Shown: in pieces, positions 1 through 12,470 of the stretch
Position numbering within the stretch: position 1 is the first letter of the stretch
Layout: every line of letters begins with the position of its first letter
Assembly (NCBI GenBank): GCA_036365515.1
Contig: CM070876.1
Coordinates: 126,057,810 to 126,121,809 of the forward strand
Reading direction: 5' to 3'
DNA: 64,000 bases
From: Torymus aiolomorphi
Lineage: Eukaryota; Arthropoda; Insecta; Hymenoptera; Torymidae
Translations under genes and position numbers: made by a program
The notes under the pieces: model-generated
What the model was told of the DNA's origin: nothing
Seen by the model: only the letters and a program-made list of their open reading frames with translations
Database searches by the model: none

Positions 1-2066
1 TTGTAATATTGTAAACAGGACGTAACAATTTTAAGATTGACTTGCTTAGCCTATCGAAAAACTTTTACGAAATTTGGTGTGGATCCATTTGTCGAATACA
101 CAACTATAGCTTCGACTTGTATGCGTGTGTTTCGCAAAAAATTCTTAAAAAAGAATCAAATAGGTATCGTTCCACTTTGCGGTTACAGATGGTGCGACAA
201 TCAGTCACAAAAAGCGGTCTATTGGCTGTGGTGGATGGAAAAACGCATACTTCATCGTTTCATCGAATATGCAGGACATTTGAGAGAGAGAAGATTACCC
301 GAAGGTCTGATTGTAGATGGCTACAGTCAACCGCGGCTCGACGAAAATCACAGAGGCATAGTACTTCAATTTCACGGTTGTTTTTGGCACGGATGCCCTC
401 GCTGTTTCAGGATTAATAGAGATACAGTTTTGACGAGTGGTGATTCAATGGACGTTAGATACGAAAGAACAGTAGCTACTAACGATACGATAAGGTCAAG
501 CAATTATAAATTAATTGAGAAATTGGAATGCGAGTTTAACACTGAACTCTCCCAAGATGATCAGCTTCAGCGCTTTGTTCAAGAAAACGTCGATAACGTG
601 AAACGAAAACATTTGGATGCGCGAGATGCTTTCTTTGATGGACGAACGGAACAGGTAACACCGTTAAAATGTTCGATTGCAAAGGTGAAGAAAAAATAAA
701 GTACGTCGATGTATGCTCGTTGTACCCGTATATCTGTAAACGAGGTAAATTTCCCGTTGGTCATCCCAACATATACGTCGGCGAAGAAGATTGTCGTCAG
801 TTCTTAGGAACATACAAAGACATCTCTCGAGTGAACGGTTTACTAATGTGTGACGTGCTTCCACCGCAAAACCTGTACCACCCCTAATTATCGGTAAGAA
901 TGTATGGAAAACTAATATTTCACTTATGTCGCACGTGTAGTGAACAAATGATCCAAGAAGATTGTCCGCATCAAGACCCAAATGATCGAATTTTACGGGG
1001 GGCGTGGGTGTCTGAGGAAGTTAAAGAAGCTGTCAAACTGGGGTATACAATTCAACGCGTTTACGAGATCTGGCAATACGAGATGACGCAATATAATCAA
1101 AAAGAAGGCAAAGGTGGAATATTTGCCGAATATATCAATGAGTTTTTCGCGCAAAAAACTATGGCGTCTGGTTTTCCACCTGACTGTCTGGCCAACCAAC
1201 ATAAAGCCGAATACGTAATAGAATTGGAGGTCAATGAAGGTATTAGTTTAAATAAAGACGCGATACAGTACAACGCCGGTCTAAGATCAGTCGCAAAACT
1301 ATGACTAAACTCTTTATGAGGTAAATTTGGTCAACGTGAAAACATGACACAGACAGAAGTCATTACTAAACCAGAAAGATTGACAGAGTTACTTACCAGC
1401 CCAGAAATAGACGTTAACGGAATTATACCAGTCAATGACGAAACACTCTACGCCAATTGGTGTTAAAGAAACGAAGCTCTGCTGTCATCTCCAACTACAA
1501 GTGTTGTGATTGCAGCCTTTACAACAGCACAGGCCCGACTGGAGCTATTCAAGTACTTGCACGCATTGGGACCCCGAACTCTCTACTACGATACGGATTC
1601 TGTTTTTTATATTAGCAGAGAGGATAGTGGCGAGCGCGATTTACCAACAGGTGTGGCTCTAGGCGAACTCACGGACGAATTGGCTAGTAACGGAAACGGT
1701 ACGTACATAACCTCGTTTTTATCCGGAGGTCCAAAATTTTACGCGTACAAATTTAAAAAACCGGACGGAAATGAAGAGTACGTGTGTAAAGTAAAAGGCA
1801 TAAGGCTAAATTACTCCAATAGTTTACAAATAAATTTTGACACTCTTCGCGAGATGATTACTTCACTGGGTAGTGAGATATTGCTATCTAATTTTGCTAT
1901 TCGACGAACAGCATTTCACGAGGTAATAACGCAAAATGAAACAAAGACGTGTAAAACCGTGTACGGAAAGAGAAGATTTGTCGCGTTAAGTAAAAGTTAT
2001 CCATACGGCTACATTCGCGGTTCGTCTACCACAGACGCATCAGAGAACCACACCCTGAAAACCTAG
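1..2066 (+). pseudogene. protein-primed family B DNA polymerase (pPolB), decayed copy A
   Basis: This is the C-terminal part of a Polinton/adintovirus-type DNA polymerase, an enzyme known to copy linear element DNA from a terminal protein. Visible in order: ExoIII (YCKQD, about 7-21), the block VFRKKF / HGCPRCF (about 130-410), motif A (DVCSLYP, about 708-728), a motif B remnant (GLRSVAKL, about 1279-1302), motif C (YYDTDS, about 1584-1601), GGPKFYA (about 1726-1746) and a SYPYGY tail (about 1999-2016). It is broken: TAA at 4-6, frame changes near 690 and 890, TGA at 1302 and further stops before 1506. The gene runs off the left edge, so the exonuclease start is not seen. It is clearly homologous to, but well diverged from, the pPolB at 49.6-54.8 kb. 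Not functional. Confidence 0.9.
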
Positions 2067-2370
2067 TGGAGCTGGTGTAGCAACGCAAGGAGTGCACTCG
2101 TGACCGATGACGATGCAGTGTAAAAGTAGCTCATTGGCTATCGCTGTGGTTTCATCATTGTGATTAGCGGTGGCGGCGCACCAGAAGAGAGCTCATTGGC
2201 TGCTGGTGCGCCTCCAACAAGCTGATTTAACGGCCGCGGAAGGCGCAGCGGTTAAGAGCTCATTGGCCACCGCTGCGCCGGCGAAAGAGCTGCTTTGCCG
2301 CGGAGCTAGCCCCACCACAAGGCTCGCGGACTCGCCAGAAGTGTTTCAGAGTGCCCAGTCAGTGTGAATT

Positions 2371-2499
2371 ATGGATATGCGCTGGAAACATCTGTGGACG
2401 TGTACATTGAGTGGGGCCATCGGTTGCGGTAAAGCAGTATTTGTTAAAAAATTTCTGAAATACATTGACCGCTTGAGCGACACTCGCTTCGAGAAACAG
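2371..2499 (+). pseudogene. P-loop (HerA/FtsK-like) packaging-ATPase, N-terminal fragment
   Basis: About 43 codons carry a Walker A loop, SGAIGCGKAVF, followed by VKKFLKYI and DTRFEK. That arrangement is typical of the DNA-packaging-type ATPase found beside pPolB in Polinton-like elements of arthropods (family knowledge; no search was run). The Ser/Thr after the Walker lysine is Ala here. Homology stops abruptly at about 2500, where a repeat starts that recurs inverted at 9.15-9.24 kb, so the rest of the gene is lost. It follows copy A of pPolB by 300 bp on the same strand, which fits one former element. Confidence 0.6.
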
Positions 2500-2504
2500 T
2501 ATCT

Positions 2505-2670
2505 GACCCGCATACACAAAACTATGGCTTCAAGGCCCAGTTCGCGTAGCCTCTCTGTATCATGGCAAATGCACCTAGATAAAAATTTCCAGATTCAGGG
2601 GGTTTTTATGAGGTTTTCGATATTTTATCGGATTTTGGAAGCTAATGGTACATGATTCATGAATATATGG
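2505..2670 (+). repeat. inverted repeat arm, left (partner 9145-9357)
   Basis: From the CATACACAAAACTATGGCTT stretch near 2511 through the ATTCATGAATATATGG stretch at about 2653-2668, this sequence recurs in reverse complement at 9145-9357, with one gap. The two arms enclose about 6.5 kb that holds the Penelope-like element and the three minus-strand Polinton-type relics. They could be remnants of terminal inverted repeats or two copies of a dispersed repeat. Confidence 0.6.
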
Positions 2671-3711
2671 TCTTATGGGGGTGTCTATGGGGTTTTTATG
2701 GTGTATTTTATACCTTTTGCGTATAGCCTCTCTGCACCATGACAAGTGTACCTACATAAAAAATTTTCAGATTCATGTGGTTTTTTATGGTTTTTTACAA
2801 CTTTTATGTATAGACTCTCTATACTGTGTAGCAAGTGTCCAACACCCACGCGCAGTATCTAATCACGCGCGCACGGCTTACAAAAAAAAAAAAAAAAATG
2901 GAATAACCGTAGCCTCAGGGACATCTCATAACCACTTCATGATAGATCCGCGACACTCTCTCGTGGAACTGTACATCCGAATTTCTGCATTGAACCACTA
3001 TCTACATAACGTACTGGCGCGCAACATTTGTATGGGGAGCACAAGAGAGGCACATGACACACTTCAGAATCCGCAGAATACCCTCATGCTTTGCGACGGA
3101 GATGTTCACGCGGCGAGACAATATTCGCGACTGACATCCGGTCGACCGTTCGTCTTTGCTACGGATGATCTCATCGCACGTGGGCCCTCTGCTGTCGAAT
3201 TATATCGCCTTACCTCGAATTAGTCATAACTTACAGTCGACGAAACCACGTGTCCCACAATGTTTTCCGAACGAGAAACGCGTCGACTTTTTTCTTCTTT
3301 ATTTATTTAATCGTACGGTACTGTGGAATTTTGCTGATAAATGAGAAAATGTCACGTACATCGAGTTGCAGCTGCATATTATTTTGACTATTGAATTACA
3401 CAGGGAAAGAATTTTTTCTCGAGGAAAGTCTCAAGAAAAGAAAGTTCAGATTACTTTGTCCTTTATTTCATCGTAAGACGCTGTGGAATTTTGCTGAATA
3501 ATGAGAAAATGTCACGTACATCGAGTTGCAGTTGCACATTATTTTGACTATTTAATTACATAGGGAAACATTTTTTCTCGAGGAAAGACTCAAGGAAAGG
3601 AATTACACATAGAAGCAAATACAACCATACACATACTCACACATACACAGACGCACACATGTCAATATTTTGACGTTCCAACAAACATACACCAGGCACT
3701 GCCGTTTTTCG

Positions 3712-3850
3712 GCTCGTTGATAGAGGAAGGGCCGCAAGGTCTTTTCACACCTTTCTCGAGGAGCGGATGACCAGCGGGAAGTCGCCTGTCGGGTATTGGA
3801 AGTCGGCCGTTGGCTGCTGGAAATCGGCTGTCGGCAGCAGGAACTAGCTG
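3712..3850 (+). repeat. direct repeat with CTGGAAGTCGGC minisatellite (partner 8987-9145)
   Basis: A block beginning CTCGTTGATAGAG and containing GAGGAGCGGATGACC followed by several CTGCTGGAAGTCGGC-like units occurs here and, in the same orientation, at 8987-9145. The internal unit is about 21 bp. Confidence 0.65.
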
Positions 3851-3854
3851 TTTC

Positions 3855-4080
3855 AAATACTGGTTCAGTTATCCATGCGGCTACATCGACGGCACGTCTA
3901 CTACTGACGCATCAGGGGACCACACCCTGGAAAGTTAGTGGCGCTGGTGTAGTAATACAAAGAAAGCACTCGTAACCGATGACGACGCAGTGTAAAAACG
4001 TCTCATTGGCTACCGCTGTGTCTCCATCGTTGTGATTAGCTGCGGCGGCGCATCAGAAGAGAGCTCATTGGCTGCTGTGA
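3855..4080 (+). repeat. second copy of the pPolB tail and downstream sequence
   Basis: This segment matches the end of the pPolB relic and the DNA after it (about 1995-2215): the last codons (TTATCC..GGCTACAT, then TCTAC..CTGACGCATCA), the stop, and the GGTGTAGTAA..GCACTCGT and CTCATTGGC region. It is therefore a duplicated element end, either a second insertion or an internal duplication. Confidence 0.75.
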
Positions 4081-4479
4081 CCGATGACGACGCAGTGTAA
4101 AATCACCTCATTGGCCGATAAAAGACCCCCGGAGCTAGCCCCACCACAAGGCTCGCGGACTCGCGAGTGGCCACGCGCGGGAGGAGGGGCACCGGCTGCG
4201 GCTAGAACTCATTGGCCACCACCACTGCGCCGGCAAAAGAATGTCACGTACATCGAGTTGCAGCTGCACATTATTTTGACTATTGAATTACATCGGGAAC
4301 ACATTTTTTCTCAAGGAAAGGAAGATAAAATTGTTTTTCTCCTTTATTTAATCGTACGACAGTGTGAAATTTTGCTGATTAATGAGAAAATGTCACGTAC
4401 ATCGAGTTGCAGCTGCATATTATTTTGACTATTGAATTACACAGGGAAAAATTTTTTCTCGAGGAAAGGAAGTTGAAAT

Positions 4480-5431
4480 CGGATAGCGTACCCAAAGACT
4501 TATCGACGTCGTTTTATCGCGAGAGATGGAACCGGCCGCTGCTAAGAACTCATTGGCCACCACCACTGCGCCGGCAAAAGAACCACGGAGATTGCGTCAA
4601 CGCATGTTTGCGTCACCAAATTAAAAAATTTTATGAGTATGTAATTTCAAATGAGTTTTTTGTCCTTTCAGACTGCTCGCAATTCAACTTTGATAGGTTG
4701 TTTGTATGTGTAATGAAACACGTGAATCCTTTTGAGCAATTAAGTATTTTATTAATTTACTATATATAGTAATCAGTCGATGTTTCGGAATCATTGTAGG
4801 ATTCCCTTTTCCAGAGATTAGAAAACAACGATGTAACTTAATTCGTATGATCTAATTTCGTCACTATAATAACAAACAATACACAGCACAAGTCTTACCT
4901 AATTAATTAAATTAACTAACACATACGCCCAATTTCATAGCAATGCAGTTGCTCGTCAATATAAAAAGATTAAACACGTAGCTCTCTCGACATTTTCTTT
5001 CTAACGCACGTCATATTTGCACTGTAATTAAATCGAAAAAATTATTATTAGAAGGCTCAATGTGAATTTCAAATAATCATGAACCGCACGAATTATGAAA
5101 TGAACTTACGAAATAAAAAACGAAAAATTAAAGCTGACAGGAACTGTGGTACATTGACCCGTTATCAAGCTACTAGTTTTCCCCGGATGGTAGCCAACAG
5201 AGCTATCAAAGAAGGACTGCGGATAGGTGACATCGCAGGGGATTATTTATACCCAAAAATCGAGTGGAGGGACACGACAGTACAAGCGGTGCGCCGCTCA
5301 TAGTGTCCGTGGATCGCCCTGCTACTACAAAGCATCCAAGAACCATAGCGAGTCGAGAGGCTCCTGGCGCTCCTCTTCACCGCACACACATGCGCATACG
5401 CAGGAACTAAGTAGTGCAACCTCAACATCGC
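4480..5431. other. no recognised gene
   Basis: Mostly AT-rich. An open frame at 5079-5303 (plus strand, 74 codons, basic start) matches no family I know and has no supporting signal. The part next to 5432 may be the 3' untranslated end of the Penelope-like element. Confidence 0.4.
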
Positions 5432-7057
5432 TCATACCATCGTGCTACTCCGACTTCTCAGAATACGAGAACTCGACCCTCTAGGAACTAACTGTTTTTT
5501 TCTATCTTTAATTACGTTATTGATAATATCTATGGAAGCCTTATAATCATTTTTCAACTTAATAGTATCAGTGATTCTATTCATATTATTTTTTGTATTA
5601 TAAATGTGGATCATTTCTGAAAATTCTCTTTTACCTTTCTTAATTTCTTTATCCAAAACTTTAATCTTTTCAAAATTAATTCTGTGACGTGTTTCTGTGG
5701 CGTGTACGGCTAGTGCAGATTTAGTATCGCTATTTTTTACACTCAATTTATGCTCATTCATGCGAATTTTGAGTTTTCTGCTAGTTTGTCCAACATATGT
5801 TAGATCACAATCAGAACAACCTATCTCATAAACAACGTTACTCTGCTGCAAACTATTTAATCTATCTTTACCTAACGTGATGAATCTCGATAACTTGTTA
5901 ATTGGTTTGTTTACAACCCTGTAACCGTGACTAGATAATATAGATTTTAGTTTAAAGCTTAAATCTTTAATAAATGGTAAAACTATAATTTTGTTGTTGT
6001 TGGCAACTGTATTCTTTGTCAGTGAAAGATTATTTTTTGAAGTATCATGATTGTTGTTTAACTGGAAAATCCTATGTCTCATATTTTTAGAGATAAATTT
6101 CATAGGATATCCATTATTTTTAAGAAACTGAGTTGCAATATCTAGATTTTGTCTATGAAATTTTTTATGTGAAAGATTAATAGCACGATCTACAAAATTG
6201 TAAACAATTGCTCTTTTATTTTGAATAGGATGATGCGAATCGAAATGAATAAATCGTCCGGAATAAGTACTTTTACGATACCAATTCGTAATTATGTTGT
6301 TTTCATCAGTGCGAAATAATGTCATGTCTAAAAAGTTAATTGATTTTTTCTCCTGGTCTTCATTTTCTATTGTAAATTGTAAATGATGGTTAAACTTATT
6401 AAAAGTACTTAGGCATCTGTCAATTGCATCATCCTTTACAATCAATAAACAATCATCGACATATCTCTTATATAAAACAATATCCGATTTCATAACATTG
6501 AGTCAATGGTTCTCGAGACACTCCAAAGCCAGTTCCCTAAACCACGGACTAGAGCATCCTCCCATTGGCGCGCCATGTGTTTGTTTATAGTAACTATTGT
6601 CAAAAGAAAAATAAGTAGAATTCATTAAAAAGATAATGCCATCCAAAAATTCGTTCATCGTCAAATTAGTTCTGTTTCTTAAATATTTCCATTTGTTACG
6701 GATACCAGTTAAAACAAGATCAATATTTATATTTGTAAATAGAGATACGACATCAAATGAACATAATCTGTAATTATCCGGGACATGAATATCTGAGCTA
6801 ATATCAATTAATTCAGAACTAAAAAATGTGCAAATAGCTTTGTCCAGATCATGTGTTGCAGAGTTTATCGTCGATACAATGATTCTAGCCGGCATATCCT
6901 TTTTATGAATCTTTATCAAGCCGTACGCTCGTGAAAGTACAGAATGATCCAATTTATCAGTTAAAATTTCAAAACTGGAATCCATATCACACACACCTCT
7001 GCTTTTCCATTTTTGTATGAGTTTTTTTGTCGCATTTTTTAAAGTATGTAATTTCAA
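5432..7057 (-). pseudogene. Penelope-like retroelement: reverse transcriptase plus GIY-YIG endonuclease, 5'-truncated
   Basis: One minus-strand frame is broken by a single in-frame TGA at 6500-6502. Before the stop is Penelope-type RT: the SLFTNI block and a degenerate PMGSPLSP box (PMGGCSSPW). After it come RYVDD (the catalytic YxDD, about 6450-6465), NFLDMTL and an RT thumb/linker. At the C-terminus is a GIY-YIG nuclease (VYEIGC..LTYVGQTSRKLKIRMNEHK, about 5755-5840). Penelope elements use this fusion for target-primed reverse transcription. The N-terminal part of a full element is missing: an upstream stop lies just before 7057. 5' truncation is usual for this class. It lies within the old Polinton-like region. 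Confidence 0.93.
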
Positions 7058-7272
7058 CTAATTTTTGTTAGTTATTAAATAATTTAAAAATACTTTTTCA
7101 AAAAATATACAAATGTAAGCTAGCTTCATTTCGTTAAATAAAATTTAATTTATATAAGTTGCAATTTAGAAATGTAAAGTAAAAATTGACGTCTTAAAAA
7201 TACAATAAGTTGGGATTAAGAGGAATGCAAGGAAGACAAAAAGAAGTACATAGTAAGTATATTCAAATGTTT

Positions 7273-8020
7273 CTATTTATTATCAAATAATATAGTATTT
7301 AATACATCAACAATTCTTGGCATGTGTAATGATACAATCTGATACAATACATCAGCAATATCGCACTTAGGTAGAGACGCTTCATCTTTTTCTTTACATT
7401 GCTTTTCTACACTAGAGGTTATTTTGTCTATTACATCATTATCAACTAAATTTACAACGTCTTTTACAGTACTAGGTGTATACAGTTGTACTTATGGTTC
7501 ATGCATGAGACTACTTTTAGTTTTAATAAACTCTATAACGTCGCAGGTAAGATATTGTACACTACTCGCAATAGAATTTAAATATTTAAGACGAGTATCG
7601 ACACACTTTACAATAAATTCTTGGAGACAATTAAAAGTAACTTTTTTCATTACTAAACTATGGCGAAACCGTTTGATCCGACCAACACCAGGCCTCCTGT
7701 CTTCTGCAATTTCGATTGCTTTATCCTGGTGACTTGTGGAGAATTTTAAAGTCCAACGGTTTCCGTATATTTTCTGGTTCTTTAAACTATTATCAAGCCC
7801 ACGAAAATATTTATCAATGTCGTTGAAACTTGTTTTGAATTCTTCCCAGTCATTGTATAAAAATGCAACACCTTCAAAGTCATTCGATAATAGTCGCACC
7901 ACAGGTTTGTAGGACTCGTCGTAGAACTTGTCGGTGACTTCGTCATATTCCAAACCAACAATTACCTTCTTGGTGAACGATTTATTTAAGGCGTACAATG
8001 TACAAAAGACTTGATGTGGG
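7273..8020 (-). pseudogene. conserved unknown gene of the pPolB elements, relic copy
   Basis: About 245 codons, interrupted only by a TAA at 7492-7494. It aligns by eye with the intact-looking frame at 48,761-49,579. Both start with YALN.S.(T/S)K..VGL.Y, continue through a PV(V/I)R block, a W-E-x-(F/L)-K-T-x-F-x-x-(I/F) block, and a TFN.L..F...D..LK.L segment followed by D.I..IKT. The family lies beside pPolB in both regions of this window, so it belongs to that kind of element. Function unknown. No ATG is evident near the start of the homology, so the true start may lie in another exon. Confidence 0.7.
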
Positions 8021-8249
8021 TGTTGTGCAGCTCATGGTAGGGTCGCCATGGTGATCCGCGTATCTTTACGAGTAGAAAGCGACTGGTGCTAAAAACACTG
8101 AAGCGATCCTTTAAATACAGCTCTTCAAACTATGCACACGGTTAAAAAAGTGCAGACGTTTAAGAAGTAAAGAATGAGACGAGCAAGGTTAAACAATGAC
8201 GCACATGTAGTTCAAACGGTTAAATTTCCATGACACACGTTGTATCGTC

Positions 8250-8572
8250 TTACATCAAAACTTCTTTCGCGTGATAATAGAAATGCTGACAATTATAACA
8301 AAGACATTTTAGAGCGAGAGTTTTGTAAACATCTGATGAAGCATCCACCGTTGCCAATGAAATTTCCGTCAGCTTTTTTTTATAACGCACATAGCGTCTA
8401 ACTACGTTATCATTTTTCTCCAAGTTGACAGAAAAATTATCCAGAAACTTCTTGAAACCTAAACCATTACTCATATAGCTTAAAAACATAATACAATATT
8501 GACCACATACATCGGATGCGTCATTTTGAAGTTGTATTGCGTTCCAACGAAATGTTTCACAATTATAATTTA
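8250..8572 (-). pseudogene. adenain-like cysteine protease (PRO), C-terminal part
   Basis: The minus-strand frame holds the second half of an Ulp1/adenovirus-type protease: WNAIQLQ.D.S.VCGQYC at about 8490-8540, with the Gln and the nucleophile Cys in CGQYC, followed by FLSYMSNG and FL..FS.NL..ND, as in Polinton PRO proteins. These proteases are known to mature capsid proteins. The His/Asp part of the active site is not found upstream in an open frame, so the gene is truncated. It neighbours the conserved unknown gene and supports a Polinton-type identity for the 1-9 kb region. Confidence 0.72.
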
Positions 8573-8637
8573 TATACTCGGATATTTAAAAGAAAGTCAT
8601 TTACCGCTAAACTCAACACTTGAACCTCCATTGTAAA

Positions 8638-8874
8638 TCATAAATAGTTCATACTTATTCGCGACGTCCTGGAGGTTGTTGAAGAAATTTTCACCATGAA
8701 TACATCATATTCACTCTCCAATTTGGCCACAACTTTCCGTTCGTATTTGGTAGTCACAATCTTCAAACCTGTTATCATATAACGCTGGTTCTTGGTCAGA
8801 TCGACCAACCTTTTCGTTGGGAGGAATCCTTCACGGGCGATCGCAGTTAACTTCGAAAGATCGATCTGTAACAA
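8638..8874 (-). pseudogene. possible small DNA-binding (OB-fold-like) protein of the Polinton-like relic
   Basis: About 78 codons with the pattern L..L..IA.EGFLPT, then Y.I...K.V.TKY..KVVA.L and EYDVF. I associate a similar pattern (beta-rich, TKYG..VVV.L...VFLP) with short proteins encoded near pPolB in arthropod elements. The assignment rests on memory of the pattern only. The C-terminus loses frame after DVF. A gene this short could also be an exon. Confidence 0.35.
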
Positions 8875-8986
8875 AAAGTTTGCAAATGATTAATATCAAA
8901 CTAAGCAAAAAAAGAACAGAAAAGAAAATAACTTTTAATAATAAGGTGTTTTACCTTAGAATTCTTTCAATTTTTTTATTTTTGAC

Positions 8987-9144
8987 TCGTTGATAGAGTA
9001 AGGATCGCAAAGTCTTTTCAAACTATTCCCGAGGAGCGGATGACCGGCGGGAAGTTTGCTGGCGGCTGCTGGAAGTCGACCGCTCGCTGCTGGAAGTCCG
9101 CCGTTGGCTGCTGGAAGTCGGCTGTCGTCTGCTGGAAGTACTTC

Positions 9145-9145
<1 letters not shown>
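8987..9145 (+). repeat. direct repeat with CTGGAAGTCGGC minisatellite (partner 3712-3850)
   Basis: Same orientation and order of blocks as at 3712-3850, with more copies of the CTGCTGGAAGT unit. It abuts the right inverted-repeat arm. Confidence 0.65.
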
Positions 9146-9587
<442 letters not shown>

Positions 9588-9957
9588 CACACACTCGTGT
9601 GCGTTGCGTTTATGCACAAACGCACGCGCGCACACACGCACACACACACTATATATATTATTATTATTATAATTTAAACGTTGGCCTTTCGGTGAGTAGT
9701 AGAGAAAGGCTTTCGCAAAAGTTGTAATAATGTGTGTGTGTCTGTGTTTATGTTTGTGTGAATCTGTGTGCTGTAGGTGTACGTGAACGTCGTAGGATAA
9801 TATTATGCTGATGCAGCTTTCATTAGCTCTCGCGTCTATCCCCGCGCTATGCGCCGTCAGCATCCCGAACTTTGACCCCGGCGGGCGCCGGCTGTCAAGG
9901 TCAGGTTTGTTGTGACGGCCCATAGCGCGGGATAAACTACTGGCGTTGGACAAAATA

Positions 9958-11400
9958 AGTGGTAGCTGGTGCGGTCCAGGGTTTGGTAATAGGCCCAGAC
10001 ATCTGGAATATAGATTACGACGATATACTAAGATTTGAGGAACTCCCAAAAGGTACTAATCTTGTGGCATATGCGGACGACATCGTTCCCGTTATCAAAG
10101 TTAATGACTTAGAGGAAGCCCAAAGGAAGCTAAACGTAGCTATGCGACACATCTTAAGATGACTCCGGGAGTACAGCTTGCAACTCGCCACACAGAAATC
10201 CGAGGTAGTTCTACTCACGCGTAAAATAATAAATACGATCCTACCGATGAGAGTCGCGGACTCGGTTATCGAGACAAAAATGGCGGTAAAGTACCTAGGA
10301 GTATGGCTCGATAACAAGCTAAGCTTCTTCGAGCACATTAGGCAGGCCTCAGAAAAAGCTGCTAAGGTCACTGCGACACTGTGTTGGCTGATGGCTAATA
10401 ATGTAGGGTCGCGTAAGCGAAAGTTGCTCATGTCGGTAGATCACTCGATCGTGCTCTATGGCGCAGAAGTATGGGCGGACGCTCTCGGCAAAGAATTCTA
10501 TCGGAAAATGCTGGGGGCGGATCAACGACAGAGCGCGCTAAGAATTGCATGCTCATACTGAACAGTATCGGAACAGGCTGTGCTCGTTATTACGGAAGCC
10601 ATGCCTATCAGGCTTATGGCCAGATAACGGAAACTTATTTACGATAATAAAGACCGGCTAGGGAAGGTTAACACATCGGCAGAAGTAAGAGAAAATGTAC
10701 TAGGCGCGTGGCAGGCCGAGTGGAACCGCGCCGTAAAGGAAAGTGGACACGCAGACTCATTGGGTGGATACGTCCGTGGATCGAGTGTGAGAATGGCCAG
10801 GACAATTACTACCTAACGCAGTTTCTCACAGCACGTGGGTTCTTCCTCGCCTATCTTCAAGACGGGCAAGGTATGAAGCACTGCATGCGTGTACTGTGGG
10901 GCATATATTGATGACGCAGAGCACACCTTCTTCGTGTGCCGTAAATGGACAGATAAAAGAATCCAACTAGAGCGCATTGTGAGGCGTATAACACGACACA
11001 TCATAATCGACGCAATGGTCAGAAAGAAAGAATATTAGGACGCAGGCGCGAATTTCATAGAGAGCCTGCTTTGCGAGGAAAAAGACGAAGAACACGTTGT
11101 CGACTGTGCCAGAATATTAGGCGTGAGGTAAAGGCAGAAACAGACCTATTAAACGTAGGTAGCTTAAACACGTAAAACGCTGGATGGAGTAGATAAGCGT
11201 AGGATAATTTCCTTAGCGGAATTAGGGACACCGCACTGAAGTAATCCAGATAGGCCCGGTGCGGAGAAACAAGCCCAGGGTATGATGGTAGGAGTTCAGT
11301 GGGTATTGTCCCTCCAGGCTCATTGTCCTCATTGTAGACGAAAAAGTTGGGGCGACTGAGTCCCACACACAGGGATTAGGGACCCCCATGGTGCGTTAAT
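9958..11400 (+). pseudogene. R1-like non-LTR retrotransposon copy A, 5'-truncated ORF2 and 3' UTR
   Basis: The sequence starts inside the RT domain: a GxVIGPDIWN block, then YADD (about 10,069-10,083, the catalytic pair present), then the YLGVWLD and HI..A..KA thumb blocks and a C-terminal zinc-knuckle remnant (AEHTFFVC). Stops or shifts occur at about 10,160, 10,559 and 10,910. The 3' UTR runs to an ATT-rich tail at about 11,430. It closely resembles copy B at 12.5-16.3 kb in the RT and thumb. Confidence 0.88.
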
Positions 11401-11454
11401 GCATTCTCCAACTCCACGGATTACAAAAAAAATTATTATTATTATTATTTCATC

Positions 11455-11955
11455 CTAAACACTGCCGGCGCGTATAGACCGCTGTGCATCCTGGATACCG
11501 CAGGTAAGGTTCTCGAAAAGATCATTAGATATAGATTACAGAGCGCAATAAAGGCTCCGGGGGTCTTTCTGATAGGTAGTACGGCTTTAGATCGGGGATC
11601 TCAACGATAGACACAGTCAGAACGGTTGTTAACATAGCTGAACCGGTACAACAGGGCAATCATTACTCTCGTAAGATCTGCGTGGCTGCAACATTAGATG
11701 TCAGGAATGCGTTTCATTCGATACGATGGGAAGATGCTCTTAATACACTAAGAGACAGATTTAGAAGCCCTGGACGTAGAATTCCACCGGAAAAAACAGA
11801 AGGCAGTCCAACGGCGCTGCGCACTAATGATCGTATGTTCCTATCGAACGGTGTCGGAGGAGTCAGTATTAGTAACGATAGATGAGCATTCTTCTATTCT
11901 ACTGGACCCATCCGCAGGTTGCGGATCTGAGAAGAACAGGCCAAGACTGGTCAGC
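11455..11955 (+). pseudogene. R1-like retrotransposon copy C, internally deleted fragment
   Basis: It matches copy B from the RT block PLC.LDTAGKVLEKII through ATLD(V/I)RNAF, then jumps at about 11,780 to sequence that corresponds to about 16,090 of copy B (CAGTCCAACGG onward). The RT catalytic block and thumb have been removed. Frame is lost several times. It lies directly after the tail of copy A. Confidence 0.8.
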
Positions 11956-12470
11956 TGTGAATATATTGAATACGCAGTCGCGGACAAAGGAACGTGAGAA
12001 TAGGTGAATGAATGAGCACAGTATGAGTGGGCTGCAGTTGATGGATTGCGGATAGTCCCACTAGACTAGCCAAAGGTGAGTAGTGAACTCCCTAATCGGG
12101 GTGGCACGAGATGTCAGTACCTAGCCTTTGCGCTTGCATTGATAACGCATGTTCAAGGTGTGAGGGACGCTCAAGTGCTCACTGACTGCTGCGAATGGTG
12201 GGGTTGAAGCAATTCCAGACGGGCGCAGGTGTGAAGCATTGCCTGGTCAGTATTTCCTTATACTCGAAGGGGTGTAGGGGAAATCGCACACAGTCTAACC
12301 CGAGGTTTGGGTAGGTGTTGGGACGGAACCGACATCGCCCACTCGGTAGGGGTGGCGTTAAACCTTTTGCTTCATTATGGCGCGGGTCTATCCCGTAACC
12401 TTTTCTGTAATCACTAGGTGCCGATAGGAGTGACCACGCGATAAGCCGCCTCTCGACAACAAATACATAC
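11956..12470 (+). other. probable 5' UTR of R1-like copy B
   Basis: GC-moderate, no convincing frame, ending in AACAAATACATAC directly before the ORF1 ATG at 12,471. I read it as the retrotransposon leader. The boundary with copy C is uncertain. Confidence 0.45.

Larger units (their letters stand above)
3297..4475 (+). repeat. four scattered copies of a ~135-bp unit
   Basis: Each unit reads roughly from TTATTTAATCGTA through ATGAGAAAATGTCACGTACA, CGAGTTGCAG and ATTATTTTGACTAT to TTTTTTCTCGAGGAAAG. Copies lie at about 3297-3432, 3461-3598, 4241-4323 (partial) and 4338-4475. Copies 1 and 2 are almost adjacent; copies 3 and 4 follow after other repeated material. No coding potential. Confidence 0.7.
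2120..4570. repeat. region with many CTCATTGGC motifs
   Basis: The nonamer CTCATTGGC or a close form recurs at about 2131, 2191, 2258, 4002, 4062, 4108, 4207 and 4547, usually inside a longer GAGCTCATTGGCYRCYGCTG context. Each copy contains ATTGG, the complement of a CCAAT box. The copies lie downstream of the pPolB tail and of its duplicate at 3.86 kb. They may be the decayed promoter or terminal-repeat region of the old element. The short open frame at 2170-2367 lies within this repeat and is not taken as a gene. Confidence 0.5.

Noticed and set aside
2170..2367. 65-codon Ala-rich frame
   Set aside because: It lies across CTCATTGGC repeats and repeats imperfectly at 4.0-4.2 kb.
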